Positions 14,822 through 22,854 of a stretch of DNA of 64,000 nucleotides are shown here, one piece after another (position 1 is the stretch's first letter; each line of letters begins with the position of its first letter). The notes under the pieces were generated by a model. That model did not search any database, had not been told where the DNA came from, and saw only the letters and a list, made by a program, of their open reading frames with translations. Where the stretch lies: contig CAVQVN010000009.1 of assembly GCA_963717135.1 (NCBI GenBank), positions 1,116,001 through 1,180,000 on the forward strand. Reading direction: 5' to 3'. Origin of the DNA: UBA4744 sp963717135. Its GTDB lineage: Bacteria; Actinomycetota; Acidimicrobiia; Spongiisociales; UBA4744. The translations under genes were made by a program, and so were the position numbers.

Positions 14822-15631
14822 CTAGGCCGTGGCGCTGAAAGCGACCACGGTCCCCTCGGAAAGCCCGAACCATTCGTCGGCCCGGCCTTCTCGAACGGCC
14901 AGCGCCATGAGACCGTAGGAATCGATGTGCAGGAGGGGCTTGCCCGGCTCTACCTCCCCGTAGGCCACGACCCACGGCACCGCGTGATCACGCGTCCCCA
15001 CCTTGACCTTGACGTCGGAGCCGGGATGAATCCCCAGAAGGGTCAACTCCTCCGGACCGATGTTGATCTGCGCATTGCCAAATCGATCGATCCACCAGGC
15101 CTGCCCGGAGAGCACCCCTGCCTCGACGTGGGAGAGCGGGAGCATCAAAGGCATGACACCGGTCGGATCGAGGTCGCCGCCGAGATCCGATAGGGTCGCC
15201 TCGCCACTCGCCAGCACTGCGGCGGCCGGACCAAACCGATCTCGACCGTCAAAGGTGGCTCCTTCGCTGGGAATCACCAGCTCCGGGTTCTCCAGCGCGA
15301 CGATGCGGGTGGCCCCTCCCACCATGGCAACCGCCGGGGACAGCAAACCGTTGTCGGGACCGACAAAGAAACCCCACGGTGTCTCGGCCGCGATGGGCGT
15401 TCGGGCCGTTCCGACTCCGGGATCGACGACGGCCAGAGCAACCCCCTGGGGAAGATACTGAATGGCGCGCATCAAGGTGAGGGCGCCGGCCCGCACGTCG
15501 CCGGGCGCTACACCGTGAGTGATGTCGATGATCCGGCTGTCTGGTGCGATTCGAGCCACCACCCCGTGCACGACTCCCACGAACTCGTCCTCATAACCGA
15601 AATCCGAAAGAAACGAAATCGGAAGACTCAT
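14822..15631 (-). CDS. SAM hydrolase/SAM-dependent hydroxide adenosyltransferase (DUF62)
   Basis: 269 residues. Family landmarks are the N-terminal FLSDFGYEDEFVG, VDPGVGTART, FVGPDNGLLSP and GRDRFGPAAA, with a C-terminal beta domain containing IDRFGNAQINI. Enzymes of this family convert S-adenosylmethionine to adenosine and methionine using hydroxide (relatives are the fluorinase and chlorinase). The ATG overlaps the stop of the upstream glyoxalase-fold gene, so the two form a pair. Confidence 0.92.
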   Translation of the reverse strand: MSLPISFLSDFGYEDEFVGVVHGVVARIAPDSRIIDITHGVAPGDVRAGALTLMRAIQYLPQGVALAVVDPGVGTARTPIAAETPWGFFVGPDNGLLSPAVAMVGGATRIVALENPELVIPSEGATFDGRDRFGPAAAVLASGEATLSDLGGDLDPTGVMPLMLPLSHVEAGVLSGQAWWIDRFGNAQINIGPEELTLLGIHPGSDVKVKVGTRDHAVPWVVAYGEVEPGKPLLHIDSYGLMALAVREGRADEWFGLSEGTVVAFSATA

Positions 15632-16062
15632 TGGACGCAGAACTCGTTGCCTTCCGGATCCTGCATCACGATCCAGAACTCGTTGTGGCGATCGAAAGTG
15701 TCGAGTTTGGTCGCTCCGACCTTGACCAGATCGGCGACATGCTCCTCAACGCGCTGCCGCCGTTCCCCCAGCTCATTGTTGGGGCCACCGCCGGCGTTGA
15801 CATCGAGATGCACGCGGTTCTTGGCGCTCTTGCCTTCCGGGACTCGTTGAAACAACAGGCGGGGACCCTGACCGATCGGGTCGATCACCGCGGCCAGGTC
15901 GTGCCGATGCTCGGCCGGAATGCCTTGCTCGTCGGCGAAGTCATCCCAACTGGCGAATCCCTTGGGGGGCGGTTGGAGAACGTAGCCCAACGCTCGAGCC
16001 CAGAATCTGGCGAGGGACTCCGGATCGTGGGCGTCGAAGGTCACCTGAAAGGTCTTGCTCAT
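15628..16062 (-). CDS. Glyoxalase/VOC superfamily protein (Glyoxalase_6 type)
   Basis: 144 residues from the ATG at 16062. It starts QVTFDAHDPESLARFWARAL, as in actinobacterial Glyoxalase_6 proteins, with later VHLDVNA and a C-terminal MQDPEGNEFCV that supplies the usual metal-site region. Substrate unknown. The last bases overlap the SAM hydrolase start. Confidence 0.85.
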   Translation of the reverse strand: MSKTFQVTFDAHDPESLARFWARALGYVLQPPPKGFASWDDFADEQGIPAEHRHDLAAVIDPIGQGPRLLFQRVPEGKSAKNRVHLDVNAGGGPNNELGERRQRVEEHVADLVKVGATKLDTFDRHNEFWIVMQDPEGNEFCVQ

Positions 16063-16141
16063 AGCCTTAACGGTAATGAAGCTTCGGCGGAGTGCAAGCC
16101 GGGTGTCTGTTTGGCCCGCAGCAGTCGGTACCATTCCCTCC

Positions 16142-17032
16142 GTGCACGACAACCCACATGACCAACTGGTAGGCCGCCTGGTCGAAAAGGGTGGTGTTGT
16201 GATGCTGATAGGAGCACCCGACACCGGGAAAACCACCCTCGCCCGGCAACTGCTGGCAGCCGGGATCGAAACCGGCCGGATCGCCGCCTACATCGATGCG
16301 GACGTCGGCCAAACGATGGTCGGACCCCCCGCCTGCGTTGGCTTGAAGTGGGTCGAGTCGCCGGACGACATGAAGGATTTCAGCCAGGCTGATGATCTGC
16401 GTTTTGTGGGGTCCACCTCACCGGAGCGCCTGGTGCTCCAGGAAGTCCTGGCCACCGCCACCCTGGTGGAGGTGGCTCGCGAGCGAGCGGATCTCATCAT
16501 CATCGACACCACCGGTGCGGTGTCCGGGGTCACCGGTCAGACCCTCAAGTACCACAAGATGGAGATGTGTCGGCCCGATGTCGTGGTCGCTCTCCAGCGT
16601 GGCAGCGAGATGGAGCCGATGGTCGGATTGCTGCGTCGTTTTTTCTCGGCGGAGGTTGAACTGACCACCGTTCACCCCGATGTCATCCCGGTGTCTCCGG
16701 AGGAACGCCGGGCTCACCGCACGGAACGGTTCGCCGAGGCATTCGCTCCTCCTCTCAACCGATTTCGGGTCAAGCCGACGGTCTTCGCCCCGGCGCTCCC
16801 TACCGGCCTCGATCTCTCCCGCCTGGACGGCATGCTCGTCGGCGTCCACGACGGGACCGGGCGTTGCCTGGGCCTCGGTGCTCTCGCCCACGAGGACGAC
16901 GCCTTGCGGGTCATCACCAACATTGGCGAAGGCATGAAGGGATTGCGGCTCGGTTCACTCACCATAGATCTCGAGACCTTCGAGACCGCCCGGGCCAATC
17001 TCCGCGAAATCATGTTCGGGATGGATATGTAA
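16142..17032 (+). CDS. Clp1/Grc3-like P-loop polynucleotide kinase-family protein
   Basis: 296 residues from GTG 16142. Walker A is GAPDTGKTTLARQL (about 20-33), followed by AYIDADVGQTMVGPPACVG, a hallmark of the Clp1/Grc3 kinase family, and a Walker B-like LIIIDTTGAVSG. The family includes eukaryotic RNA 5'-OH kinases; archaeal and some bacterial members exist. The C-terminal domain (about 190-296) is the usual beta-rich Clp1 tail. An RNA or nucleoside kinase role is inferred; no RNA-repair partner is adjacent. It is divergent from the VOC gene. Confidence 0.8.
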   Translation: MHDNPHDQLVGRLVEKGGVVMLIGAPDTGKTTLARQLLAAGIETGRIAAYIDADVGQTMVGPPACVGLKWVESPDDMKDFSQADDLRFVGSTSPERLVLQEVLATATLVEVARERADLIIIDTTGAVSGVTGQTLKYHKMEMCRPDVVVALQRGSEMEPMVGLLRRFFSAEVELTTVHPDVIPVSPEERRAHRTERFAEAFAPPLNRFRVKPTVFAPALPTGLDLSRLDGMLVGVHDGTGRCLGLGALAHEDDALRVITNIGEGMKGLRLGSLTIDLETFETARANLREIMFGMDM

Positions 17033-17115
17033 AACTCGCCCTCAAGATTCAACTGCCTTCCTGCCGATACTCAGAGTGACGGGCAACCCCACTCCGAGTG
17101 AGGCAAGGAAGGGAC

Positions 17116-17754
17116 ATGATTCGCAGGACCGCAGCACTGATCACCACGATCCTGCTCGCCACGGCAGCGCTGGCCACCCCGGTTCTCGCCTCGCCGGGAG
17201 AGGAAGCCAGTTTTGTCGGCCTCATCAACCAGGAACGGGCTGCGCGCGGATTGAACAGCCTCGAGGTCTATTGGGATCTGGTCGACGATGCCCGGGTCCA
17301 TTCCGGTGTCATGAACGACGCCGACGAAATCTTCCACTCTGCAAATCTTGCCAACGTAACGAACGGGTGGGCGGCACTCGGCGAGAACGTCGGCGTGGGA
17401 CCGTCGGTCGCCGTTCTGCACACGGCGTTCATGAACTCGGCCGGGCATCGGGACAACATTCTGGGCGATTGGGACAGGATCGGCGTGGGCGTCACCCACA
17501 GCGACCAGGGCTACATGTTCGTGACAGTCGTCTTCATGAAGCTGGCTCAACCACAACCCGCTCCGGCCCCAACCTCGGCGCCAGCCCCGGCGCCGGTCCA
17601 GGCCGTCGCCGCCATCGCTCCGGCCCCCGTTGCTGCCCCGGCCGCGGTCGCCGCAGCCGATATTCAAGCTCTGCCCGCCCCGGCCCCCGAACCGGTCGAA
17701 CGCCTGATCGACCATCTGCTGGAAGGTGCCGACTTCCCCTTCAGTCTGGTCTAG
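17116..17754 (+). CDS. Secreted CAP-domain (SCP/PR-1-like) protein
   Basis: 212 residues from the ATG at 17116, preceded by AAGGAAGGG. A signal peptide (about 1-26, ending VLASP) is followed by a CAP domain with INQERAARGL, LGENVGVG, NSAGHRDNIL and GVGVTHSDQGYMFVTVVF. The CAP cavity histidines (HS near residue 60 and the His in AGHRDN) are present. A long Ala/Pro linker (about 150-190) leads to a short C-terminal tail. Bacterial CAP proteins are extracellular and of mostly unknown function. Confidence 0.88.
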   Translation: MIRRTAALITTILLATAALATPVLASPGEEASFVGLINQERAARGLNSLEVYWDLVDDARVHSGVMNDADEIFHSANLANVTNGWAALGENVGVGPSVAVLHTAFMNSAGHRDNILGDWDRIGVGVTHSDQGYMFVTVVFMKLAQPQPAPAPTSAPAPAPVQAVAAIAPAPVAAPAAVAAADIQALPAPAPEPVERLIDHLLEGADFPFSLV

Positions 17755-17771
17755 TGGTCTCGTAACGCGCT

Positions 17772-17850
17772 AAGGCCCAAGGAACCTCTGCGAACTGCCT
17801 CCCGCACTTCCCCGAACAGGCGGCGGTTCCGCTTCAGCACCTTGGGCCTT
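17772..17850. ncRNA. 79-nt long inverted-repeat structure, candidate small RNA
   Basis: AAGGCCCAAGG (17772-17782) and CCTTGGGCCTT (17840-17850) are perfect 11-bp arms. Inside, AACC/GGTT and CTGCCT/AGGCGG can continue the helix with internal loops. The result is a long hairpin lying between the convergent CAP and mshA genes. It is too long for a simple terminator and lacks a T-tract. It matches no RNA family I recognise (not SRP, 6S or tmRNA core sequences). Confidence 0.4.
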
Positions 17851-17969
17851 GCATAGCCGACAATACGGAGCCGTCAAGAACGAGTCAAGGACCCCGTTTG
17901 GGGCGATATCGCCCATCTGTTTAATGACAAACGTGGTTAGTTTTATCTATCTAGACCCGGTCTGGGGGG

Positions 17970-18035
17970 TTATCCCAGGACTTATCCACTTATCCACAGT
18001 AATCCACAGGTAGTTGTGCACAATCGTTGTAGACA
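17970..18035 (+). promoter_or_regulatory. Cluster of six DnaA-box-like nonamers
   Basis: Six same-direction nonamers are packed in 66 bp: TTATCCCAG (17970), TTATCCACT (17982), TTATCCACA (17990, perfect consensus), TAATCCACA (18000), TTGTGCACA (18014) and TTGTAGACA (18027). An AT-richer stretch lies just upstream (about 17917-17955). This is origin-like, but dnaA, dnaN, gyrB, parA and rpmH are absent. It may be an oriC separated from dnaA or a DnaA-titrating site. Confidence 0.6.
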
Positions 18036-18064
18036 AGTTTCTCAGGGGATGTTTTCGCGCTCGG

Positions 18065-19279
18065 TCAACCGCCCGTTATCCCGGCATAGAGTTCGAGCAA
18101 ACGGTCCGCGGCCACTTCCCAGGAGAACCGGCCGGCGAACTCAACGGCCCCCTTCGACAACCGCTCCGCCAGGTCTTCATCGCGCAGGATCTTTATGGCG
18201 GCAGCTGCAAAGGCGGCGGGGTCCCAATCGTCCACCAGAAACCCTGAAGTGGCGTCCTCCACGGTGTAGGCCAGCCCACCCACCCGGGCAGCCACCACCG
18301 GCAACCCACAGGCCTGGGCTTCGGCGGCCACCAACCCGAACGACTCGCTTCGCGAGGGGACGAGCAAGACGTCGGCGGCCCGGAAGTAGGAGGCGATCTC
18401 TTCATGGGGTCGGGGCGGGACGAACTCAACCCGGCTCTGCAGACGCAACTCGGCGATCCGGGCGTGGATCTGTTCGAGTTCCGTGACGCCGTTGGGCCCG
18501 CTGGGACCACCCACGATGACCATCCGTGCACCGGGGATCTCGGCGTGGATCCGGCCGAACGCCTCAACCGCGACATCAAGACCTTTGAGCGGTTGGATCC
18601 TCCCGACGAAGAGAACCACCCGACCGGGGTCCCACCCCAGCAAGTCCCGAGCCTCTGGTTGGGAGCCGGGAGTGAACAACTCGTGATCGACTCCCGGATG
18701 GGTGACACACAGTCGGGCCGGGTCCGCCTGATAACGCCGGGTGAGATCGTCGGCCTCGTAAACAGTGGAAGCGATGACACAGTCAGATCCGGCGATCACC
18801 TCCTGTTCGGCTGCAATCCGAACCAGCGATTCGGGCGGCTCTCCGACCCGGCGGGTGGCGTCTTTGACTCGCCCCAGCGTATGAAACGAATTCGCCAGGG
18901 GGATCCCGACGGCCCGCTTGACGACCAACCCGGCCCAGCCCGACAACCAGTAGTGACTGTGGACCAGGTCGTAGGTATTGCTTCGCATATGGGCGATCAC
19001 ACCGTCGGCAAAAGGGGCGACGGTCTCGGGCAAGTGGGCCATCGGCTGGATGGTCGGGGGACCTGCCGGGATGTGAATGACCCGATACCCGGGTATGACC
19101 TCGACCTCGCGGCGCTGCAGATCGCCCGTCTCCCGCGTGAATACATCTACTCCCACTCCCCGGTCCACCAGAGTGCGAGCCAACTCGTCGATGTATACGT
19201 TCATGCCGCCGCCGTCACCGGACCCCGGTTGCACCAGAGGCGAGGTGTGGAGCGACAGAAAAGCCACTCGCCGGATCAT
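18065..19279 (-). CDS. mshA: D-inositol-3-phosphate glycosyltransferase (mycothiol synthesis)
   Basis: 404 residues, GT-B fold. The N-terminus FLSLHTSPLVQPGSGDGGGM is the MshA signature for UDP-GlcNAc and inositol-phosphate binding; later landmarks are HSHYWLSGWAG, FVGRIQPLKGLDV and PSRSESFGLVAAEA. MshA transfers GlcNAc to 1L-myo-inositol 1-phosphate, the first step of mycothiol synthesis, a thiol unique to actinobacteria. It is the last gene of a tight minus-strand run: its ATG overlaps the acetyltransferase stop by 4 bp. No other msh genes lie in the window. Confidence 0.92.
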   Translation of the reverse strand: MIRRVAFLSLHTSPLVQPGSGDGGGMNVYIDELARTLVDRGVGVDVFTRETGDLQRREVEVIPGYRVIHIPAGPPTIQPMAHLPETVAPFADGVIAHMRSNTYDLVHSHYWLSGWAGLVVKRAVGIPLANSFHTLGRVKDATRRVGEPPESLVRIAAEQEVIAGSDCVIASTVYEADDLTRRYQADPARLCVTHPGVDHELFTPGSQPEARDLLGWDPGRVVLFVGRIQPLKGLDVAVEAFGRIHAEIPGARMVIVGGPSGPNGVTELEQIHARIAELRLQSRVEFVPPRPHEEIASYFRAADVLLVPSRSESFGLVAAEAQACGLPVVAARVGGLAYTVEDATSGFLVDDWDPAAFAAAAIKILRDEDLAERLSKGAVEFAGRFSWEVAADRLLELYAGITGG

Positions 19280-20184
19280 GTGGCGCCCTCGAATCGAAAG
19301 AGGGGTCGCCGGGTGGCCCCCAACCGGAACTTGTAAGGCTCGTCGCCCTTGAGGAAGTCGAACACGCGATAGCTCTCCTGGATCGCCCGCTCGATGAGCA
19401 GGCTCAACAGCACCATGCCCGGCGAACCCGGGGCTTCTCGATCGTAGGCGGAGTTGTACAGGTAATAACCTTCACCGTCGGTCCAGGCGAAGGTGGCCGC
19501 GACCGGATCGCCGGCCTCACCGCTCAGCAGGTCAACCTGCCAGCCGTCCTGACCGGCCAGGGTCGCAAACCAGGTCAACATCTCCGCCGTCATGAAGCGG
19601 CCCTTGTTGCCACCCGAATCACGGTGCAGCTTCACGAATCGGTCGAATCCCTCCCCCACCCCCCGGGTGGTGGTCAGCTGCGGTGAGCCGTGTTCATCGT
19701 GGAAGCGCCGCCGTTTCCTCCGGATCTCGTGGCGTTGCTTTTTCCCGATTCCATCCAGGTAGTCATCGTGATTGTCGGGAAGCAACAACCGGGCGGCCAC
19801 CGTGTGTTGCTCTGGCCGGGGGGCCAGACCGGCCCCGGCCAAACCCCGGCCGACGACGTCGGCTGCTTCAGCGGGCAAGGAATCAAACCGGTAATGGAGC
19901 CCGGATGGCTTCGACATCAGAAACTCGGCGATGAGTTCGGCGGCTTCATCGCCCAAAGGGCTTCGATAGTCGACCAGATCAGGGTGTCCAATCCACTGCA
20001 AACCCGATTCGCGGTGGACCAGCGGAATGAGCGCCGACCGGCCCTCGACCAGACACAGATCTCCGGTCGGGGAGAGATTCCAGAGCCCCTCGAGGAATCG
20101 GCGTCTCGGGAAAGGTCCGAGGTCCGGCGCAACCGCCGCGAGATCGAAAGCCGGGGTAGACCAATTGGTCCGACATCTCACCAT
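19276..20184 (-). CDS. GNAT/FemAB-like acetyltransferase (Acetyltransf_6/BioF2-like)
   Basis: 302 residues from the ATG at 20184. The C-terminal half has the CelD/BioF2-like GNAT pattern: KKQRHEIRRKRRRF, then KLHRDSGGNKGRFM, and near the end YLYNSAYDREAPGSPGMVLL and FDFLKGDEPYKFR. Family members acylate or aminoacylate cell-envelope components. The start overlaps the end of the asparaginase-like gene and the stop overlaps mshA. With mshA as neighbour a mycothiol or envelope role is conceivable, but it is not the MshD sequence type. Confidence 0.82.
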   Translation of the reverse strand: MVRCRTNWSTPAFDLAAVAPDLGPFPRRRFLEGLWNLSPTGDLCLVEGRSALIPLVHRESGLQWIGHPDLVDYRSPLGDEAAELIAEFLMSKPSGLHYRFDSLPAEAADVVGRGLAGAGLAPRPEQHTVAARLLLPDNHDDYLDGIGKKQRHEIRRKRRRFHDEHGSPQLTTTRGVGEGFDRFVKLHRDSGGNKGRFMTAEMLTWFATLAGQDGWQVDLLSGEAGDPVAATFAWTDGEGYYLYNSAYDREAPGSPGMVLLSLLIERAIQESYRVFDFLKGDEPYKFRLGATRRPLFRFEGAT

Positions 20185-21122
20185 GTCAGGCGGACCGCCG
20201 GTTCGATCGCCCCCTGTGGCACTCCTCCACCAAGCACGGGCGGGTGCGAGATGACTCTGAGACTCCGCCGGGCGGCCGCCGGGACCAGACCGAGTTGATC
20301 GAGCGCCGCCACCATGCCAACCCCCACGGCCCGCGGAGAGCCATCCCAGACTTTGGCGGCCACCCCCATCCGGTTTCGAACCGCCACCCCCAGGCAGGCT
20401 TCGGCACCGTGCTTGGCGGCGGCGTCGAGCCAGCTGGCGATGTGGGCGGCGGGTTGGCTCGAGTCGCTGGTCAGGGCGGGCAGGCGATGCATGGCGAGCC
20501 AGGCCGCGGCGAATCGGGGCCGGCTCGCCAGCTTGGCGTAGGCGTGAGCCATCGAGGTCACCGTTCCCCGAAAGGCCGGCACCCCGCAACCGTCGACCCC
20601 CACCGGCCCGGGATTCTCACCAAGTGCCTCATGGACCGCTTCGGCGATGCGCGACTGCAGCGGATGCTCTGGATCCAGATATCCATCGAGGGGCCAACCG
20701 GAGGTGACACAAGCCCGGAGCATCGCCGCATGTTTACCCGAGCAGTTGTGCCAGATCGCCCGTGGCTCCCGGTGACCGGTGGCGAGGAGATGCTCCTGGG
20801 CTCCCTCACCGAACGGCCAGGCCGGCGGGCATCTGAGGGCCGATTCGTCGAGACCGACCTCGGAGAGCATGTCGCCGACGATGGCAATGTGCACGGGTTG
20901 ACCGCCGTGACTGGCGCAGGCCAGGGCCATTTGCTGCATGGACAATCGGGCGCCCCATTCTTGTGACACGGTCGCCTGGAACGGTTTGGCGGCAGACCTC
21001 AGGAAAAAGGGGCGTTCGAGGTCACCCGTTGATGCCAGGAGATTCCCCTCGAGGTCGACGGCGGCCACCGCCCCATCATGGACCGCTTCGACCAGGCCGT
21101 TGCGAACGACGCGAGCAAGCAC
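20178..21122 (-). CDS. Asparaginase II family (Rhizobium etli ReAII type)
   Basis: 314 residues. Family blocks are RSAAKPFQA (near 42-50), CASHGGQPVH, NCSGKHAAML, GVDGCGVPAF and the C-terminal VRNRMGVAAKVWDGSPRAVG. This fold (serine beta-lactamase-like, with the SxK of RSAAK) hydrolyses L-asparagine to aspartate and ammonia; it is unrelated to E. coli AnsB. An asnA asparagine synthetase gene lies 5 kb away, so both directions of asparagine metabolism are encoded locally. It follows the RsiG-like gene by 8 bp. Confidence 0.88.
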   Translation of the reverse strand: MLARVVRNGLVEAVHDGAVAAVDLEGNLLASTGDLERPFFLRSAAKPFQATVSQEWGARLSMQQMALACASHGGQPVHIAIVGDMLSEVGLDESALRCPPAWPFGEGAQEHLLATGHREPRAIWHNCSGKHAAMLRACVTSGWPLDGYLDPEHPLQSRIAEAVHEALGENPGPVGVDGCGVPAFRGTVTSMAHAYAKLASRPRFAAAWLAMHRLPALTSDSSQPAAHIASWLDAAAKHGAEACLGVAVRNRMGVAAKVWDGSPRAVGVGMVAALDQLGLVPAAARRSLRVISHPPVLGGGVPQGAIEPAVRLTW

Positions 21123-21130
21123 CAGACGGG

Positions 21131-21667
21131 CTAGCCGACCGGGAGCTCGTCGGGGTCGACCTGCCCCTCCTTGTAACGCCGCATGATCTCGGCCTGGATC
21201 GAGTCGAATACGTGCTGCACCGCTTTACGGCCGGTAGAGATCTCCTGTTCTGTCTCAACCAGCACCTGCTGGATTTCGGAGAGTTCTTCGGCTTCACATT
21301 CGGGCAAACGGGAGAGAAAATCGTCTTCCAATACCCGGTCGATATGGCGGCGTCTCTCTTCCGGCAAATCCGGGGCGAGCATCTGAGGGATCCTCTGCTG
21401 TCGATCACCCGTCCGCTCTCCAGCCCCCAGGATCTCCGGGAGAGCCTCGATCAGCGAGCGGGTCTCCTCGCCGGAGCGCCGGTTGAGTTCAAAGGCAAGC
21501 AAGTCCATCCGGCCGTGCAGTAGACGCCGATAGAAAGACAGTTCGGTTTCGACTTCGTCTGTCATCCGACGGCGATCGCGGAGATCGGAAAGCTCGACCG
21601 ATTCGAGATCGGCCAGAAAATCCGGGTCGAGGAGTATGTCGATGCGGCGGCGATATTCCAATGTCAT
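21131..21667 (-). CDS. RsiG-like anti-sigma/c-di-GMP-binding motif protein
   Basis: 178 residues, almost entirely helical and charged. It carries two spaced motifs of the RsiG family, E(X)3S(X)2R(X)3Q(X)3D. The second is exact (Glu140, Ser144, Arg147, Gln151, Asp155); the first has His for Gln (Glu40, Ser44, Arg47, His51, Asp55). In Streptomyces, RsiG uses two such motifs to bind c-di-GMP and sequester sigma WhiG. No sigma factor gene is adjacent. It sits between M23 peptidase and asparaginase genes in an operon ending in mshA, so a link to envelope or division control is plausible. Confidence 0.75.
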   Translation of the reverse strand: MTLEYRRRIDILLDPDFLADLESVELSDLRDRRRMTDEVETELSFYRRLLHGRMDLLAFELNRRSGEETRSLIEALPEILGAGERTGDRQQRIPQMLAPDLPEERRRHIDRVLEDDFLSRLPECEAEELSEIQQVLVETEQEISTGRKAVQHVFDSIQAEIMRRYKEGQVDPDELPVG

Positions 21668-21671
21668 GGGA

Positions 21672-22778
21672 CTATCCGCACGCTGATTTGAGAGTGAAAT
21701 AAGGATTCATAGCTGACCCGCCTCCTGGATGGATCTCGAAATGCAGATGAGGCGCACCCCCGTAGGCGTTGCCGGTGTTCCCGTTATAGCCGATCACTTG
21801 ACCTTTTTGCACATAATCGCCGGTCGTGAGACCCGGCGCCCACCCGCTGAGATGCGCGAAGTAGTAGCCCGTCCGGTTATCGGAAGTCAACCAAACTGAA
21901 TTGCCGCCCAACCCGGCGGTATACACACGCACGGTCCCGCTCACCGCGGCCACGATCGGTTGTCCCATCGGGGCAAACACGTCGGTCCCCTTGTGGGTCC
22001 GTCCTCCCGAACGAGGGAAGCCCCAGTCGTTGATGAAATGGATTGCCCCGGGATTCATCGGACATATGAAACCGGTCGTCACCGAAGCAGGCACTCCTCC
22101 GGCTGCGCCTCTGCTGCGGGCGGCGGCCAGGGCGGCGGCCGCGGCCAGCTGGGCGTCATACTCCGCCCGAAGCTTCCGGCAATCATCGTTGAGGGTGCGG
22201 TAGGCGGCCTCTTTCTTGTTCATTGCGTCTTCCATCAGCGCGGCGACGTCGAGGGCTTGCTGATTGAGGTCGACAAGTCGAGCCTGGTCTTCTTTCAGCT
22301 CTTCCTGCCAGGTCTCCATATCGTTCTTGAGAGCAGCCAGTTGGTCCAGGGACGAGATGTCCTCCTCGGTCACCACTTCGAGGAACTCCTGGCCGGTCAG
22401 CACCTGGTCCACCGATGAAGATGACAGAACGAACTCGGTCACCTGGTTGCCGCCGTCCATATACATCTCTACGGCCCGGCCTACCACCCGCTCCCGGATG
22501 TCGGCCACCGAGTCTTGCTTCTCCTCGATCCGGTCACGTAGCTGAAGGACCCGGAGGGAAACGCTTTCCAGCTCCTGGTTGACCGCGTTGTAGCGCTCCA
22601 GAGCTTCGGTCGCCCGGGCGGCGGCGTCCTCCCACTCGTCGAGCGCCGCTTGTGAGGTGGCGCACGCCGAGTCGACCTGCTGTTTGGTGACGGAAGAAGC
22701 CGGGAGAGCCGACCCGAACACCCACAACATGACCAGAGGAAGAACGATGAGGACGCGTCGCGCCCGGAGCCAATGCAT
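21672..22778 (-). CDS. Secreted coiled-coil M23 peptidase (EnvC/PcsB-like)
   Basis: 368 residues. Signal peptide about 1-29 (ending ALPASS), then a coiled coil (about 35-215) rich in Glu, Gln and Leu heptads, a Gly/Ala hinge, and a C-terminal LytM domain. Zinc ligands are visible as HKGTD and HLHFE, with the intermediate HLSGW. Such proteins are peptidoglycan endopeptidases or amidase activators, often steered by FtsEX at division. The start of the five-gene run (M23, RsiG-like, asparaginase, GNAT, mshA) is here; the next gene starts 4 bp downstream. Confidence 0.9.
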   Translation of the reverse strand: MHWLRARRVLIVLPLVMLWVFGSALPASSVTKQQVDSACATSQAALDEWEDAAARATEALERYNAVNQELESVSLRVLQLRDRIEEKQDSVADIRERVVGRAVEMYMDGGNQVTEFVLSSSSVDQVLTGQEFLEVVTEEDISSLDQLAALKNDMETWQEELKEDQARLVDLNQQALDVAALMEDAMNKKEAAYRTLNDDCRKLRAEYDAQLAAAAALAAARSRGAAGGVPASVTTGFICPMNPGAIHFINDWGFPRSGGRTHKGTDVFAPMGQPIVAAVSGTVRVYTAGLGGNSVWLTSDNRTGYYFAHLSGWAPGLTTGDYVQKGQVIGYNGNTGNAYGGAPHLHFEIHPGGGSAMNPYFTLKSACG

Positions 22779-22854
22779 GACGGGTATCAGAGTAGTGAGA
22801 TCTCGGTCTCTTGAGAAGTCACCATCAGCGTTCAGCGGGGCGCTTCTGGTGAGC

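Noticed and set aside
17755..18064. Definite chromosomal origin of replication
   Set aside because: Origin-like boxes are present, but flanking genes are convergent and no replication genes are near; kept as a finding, not called as oriC.
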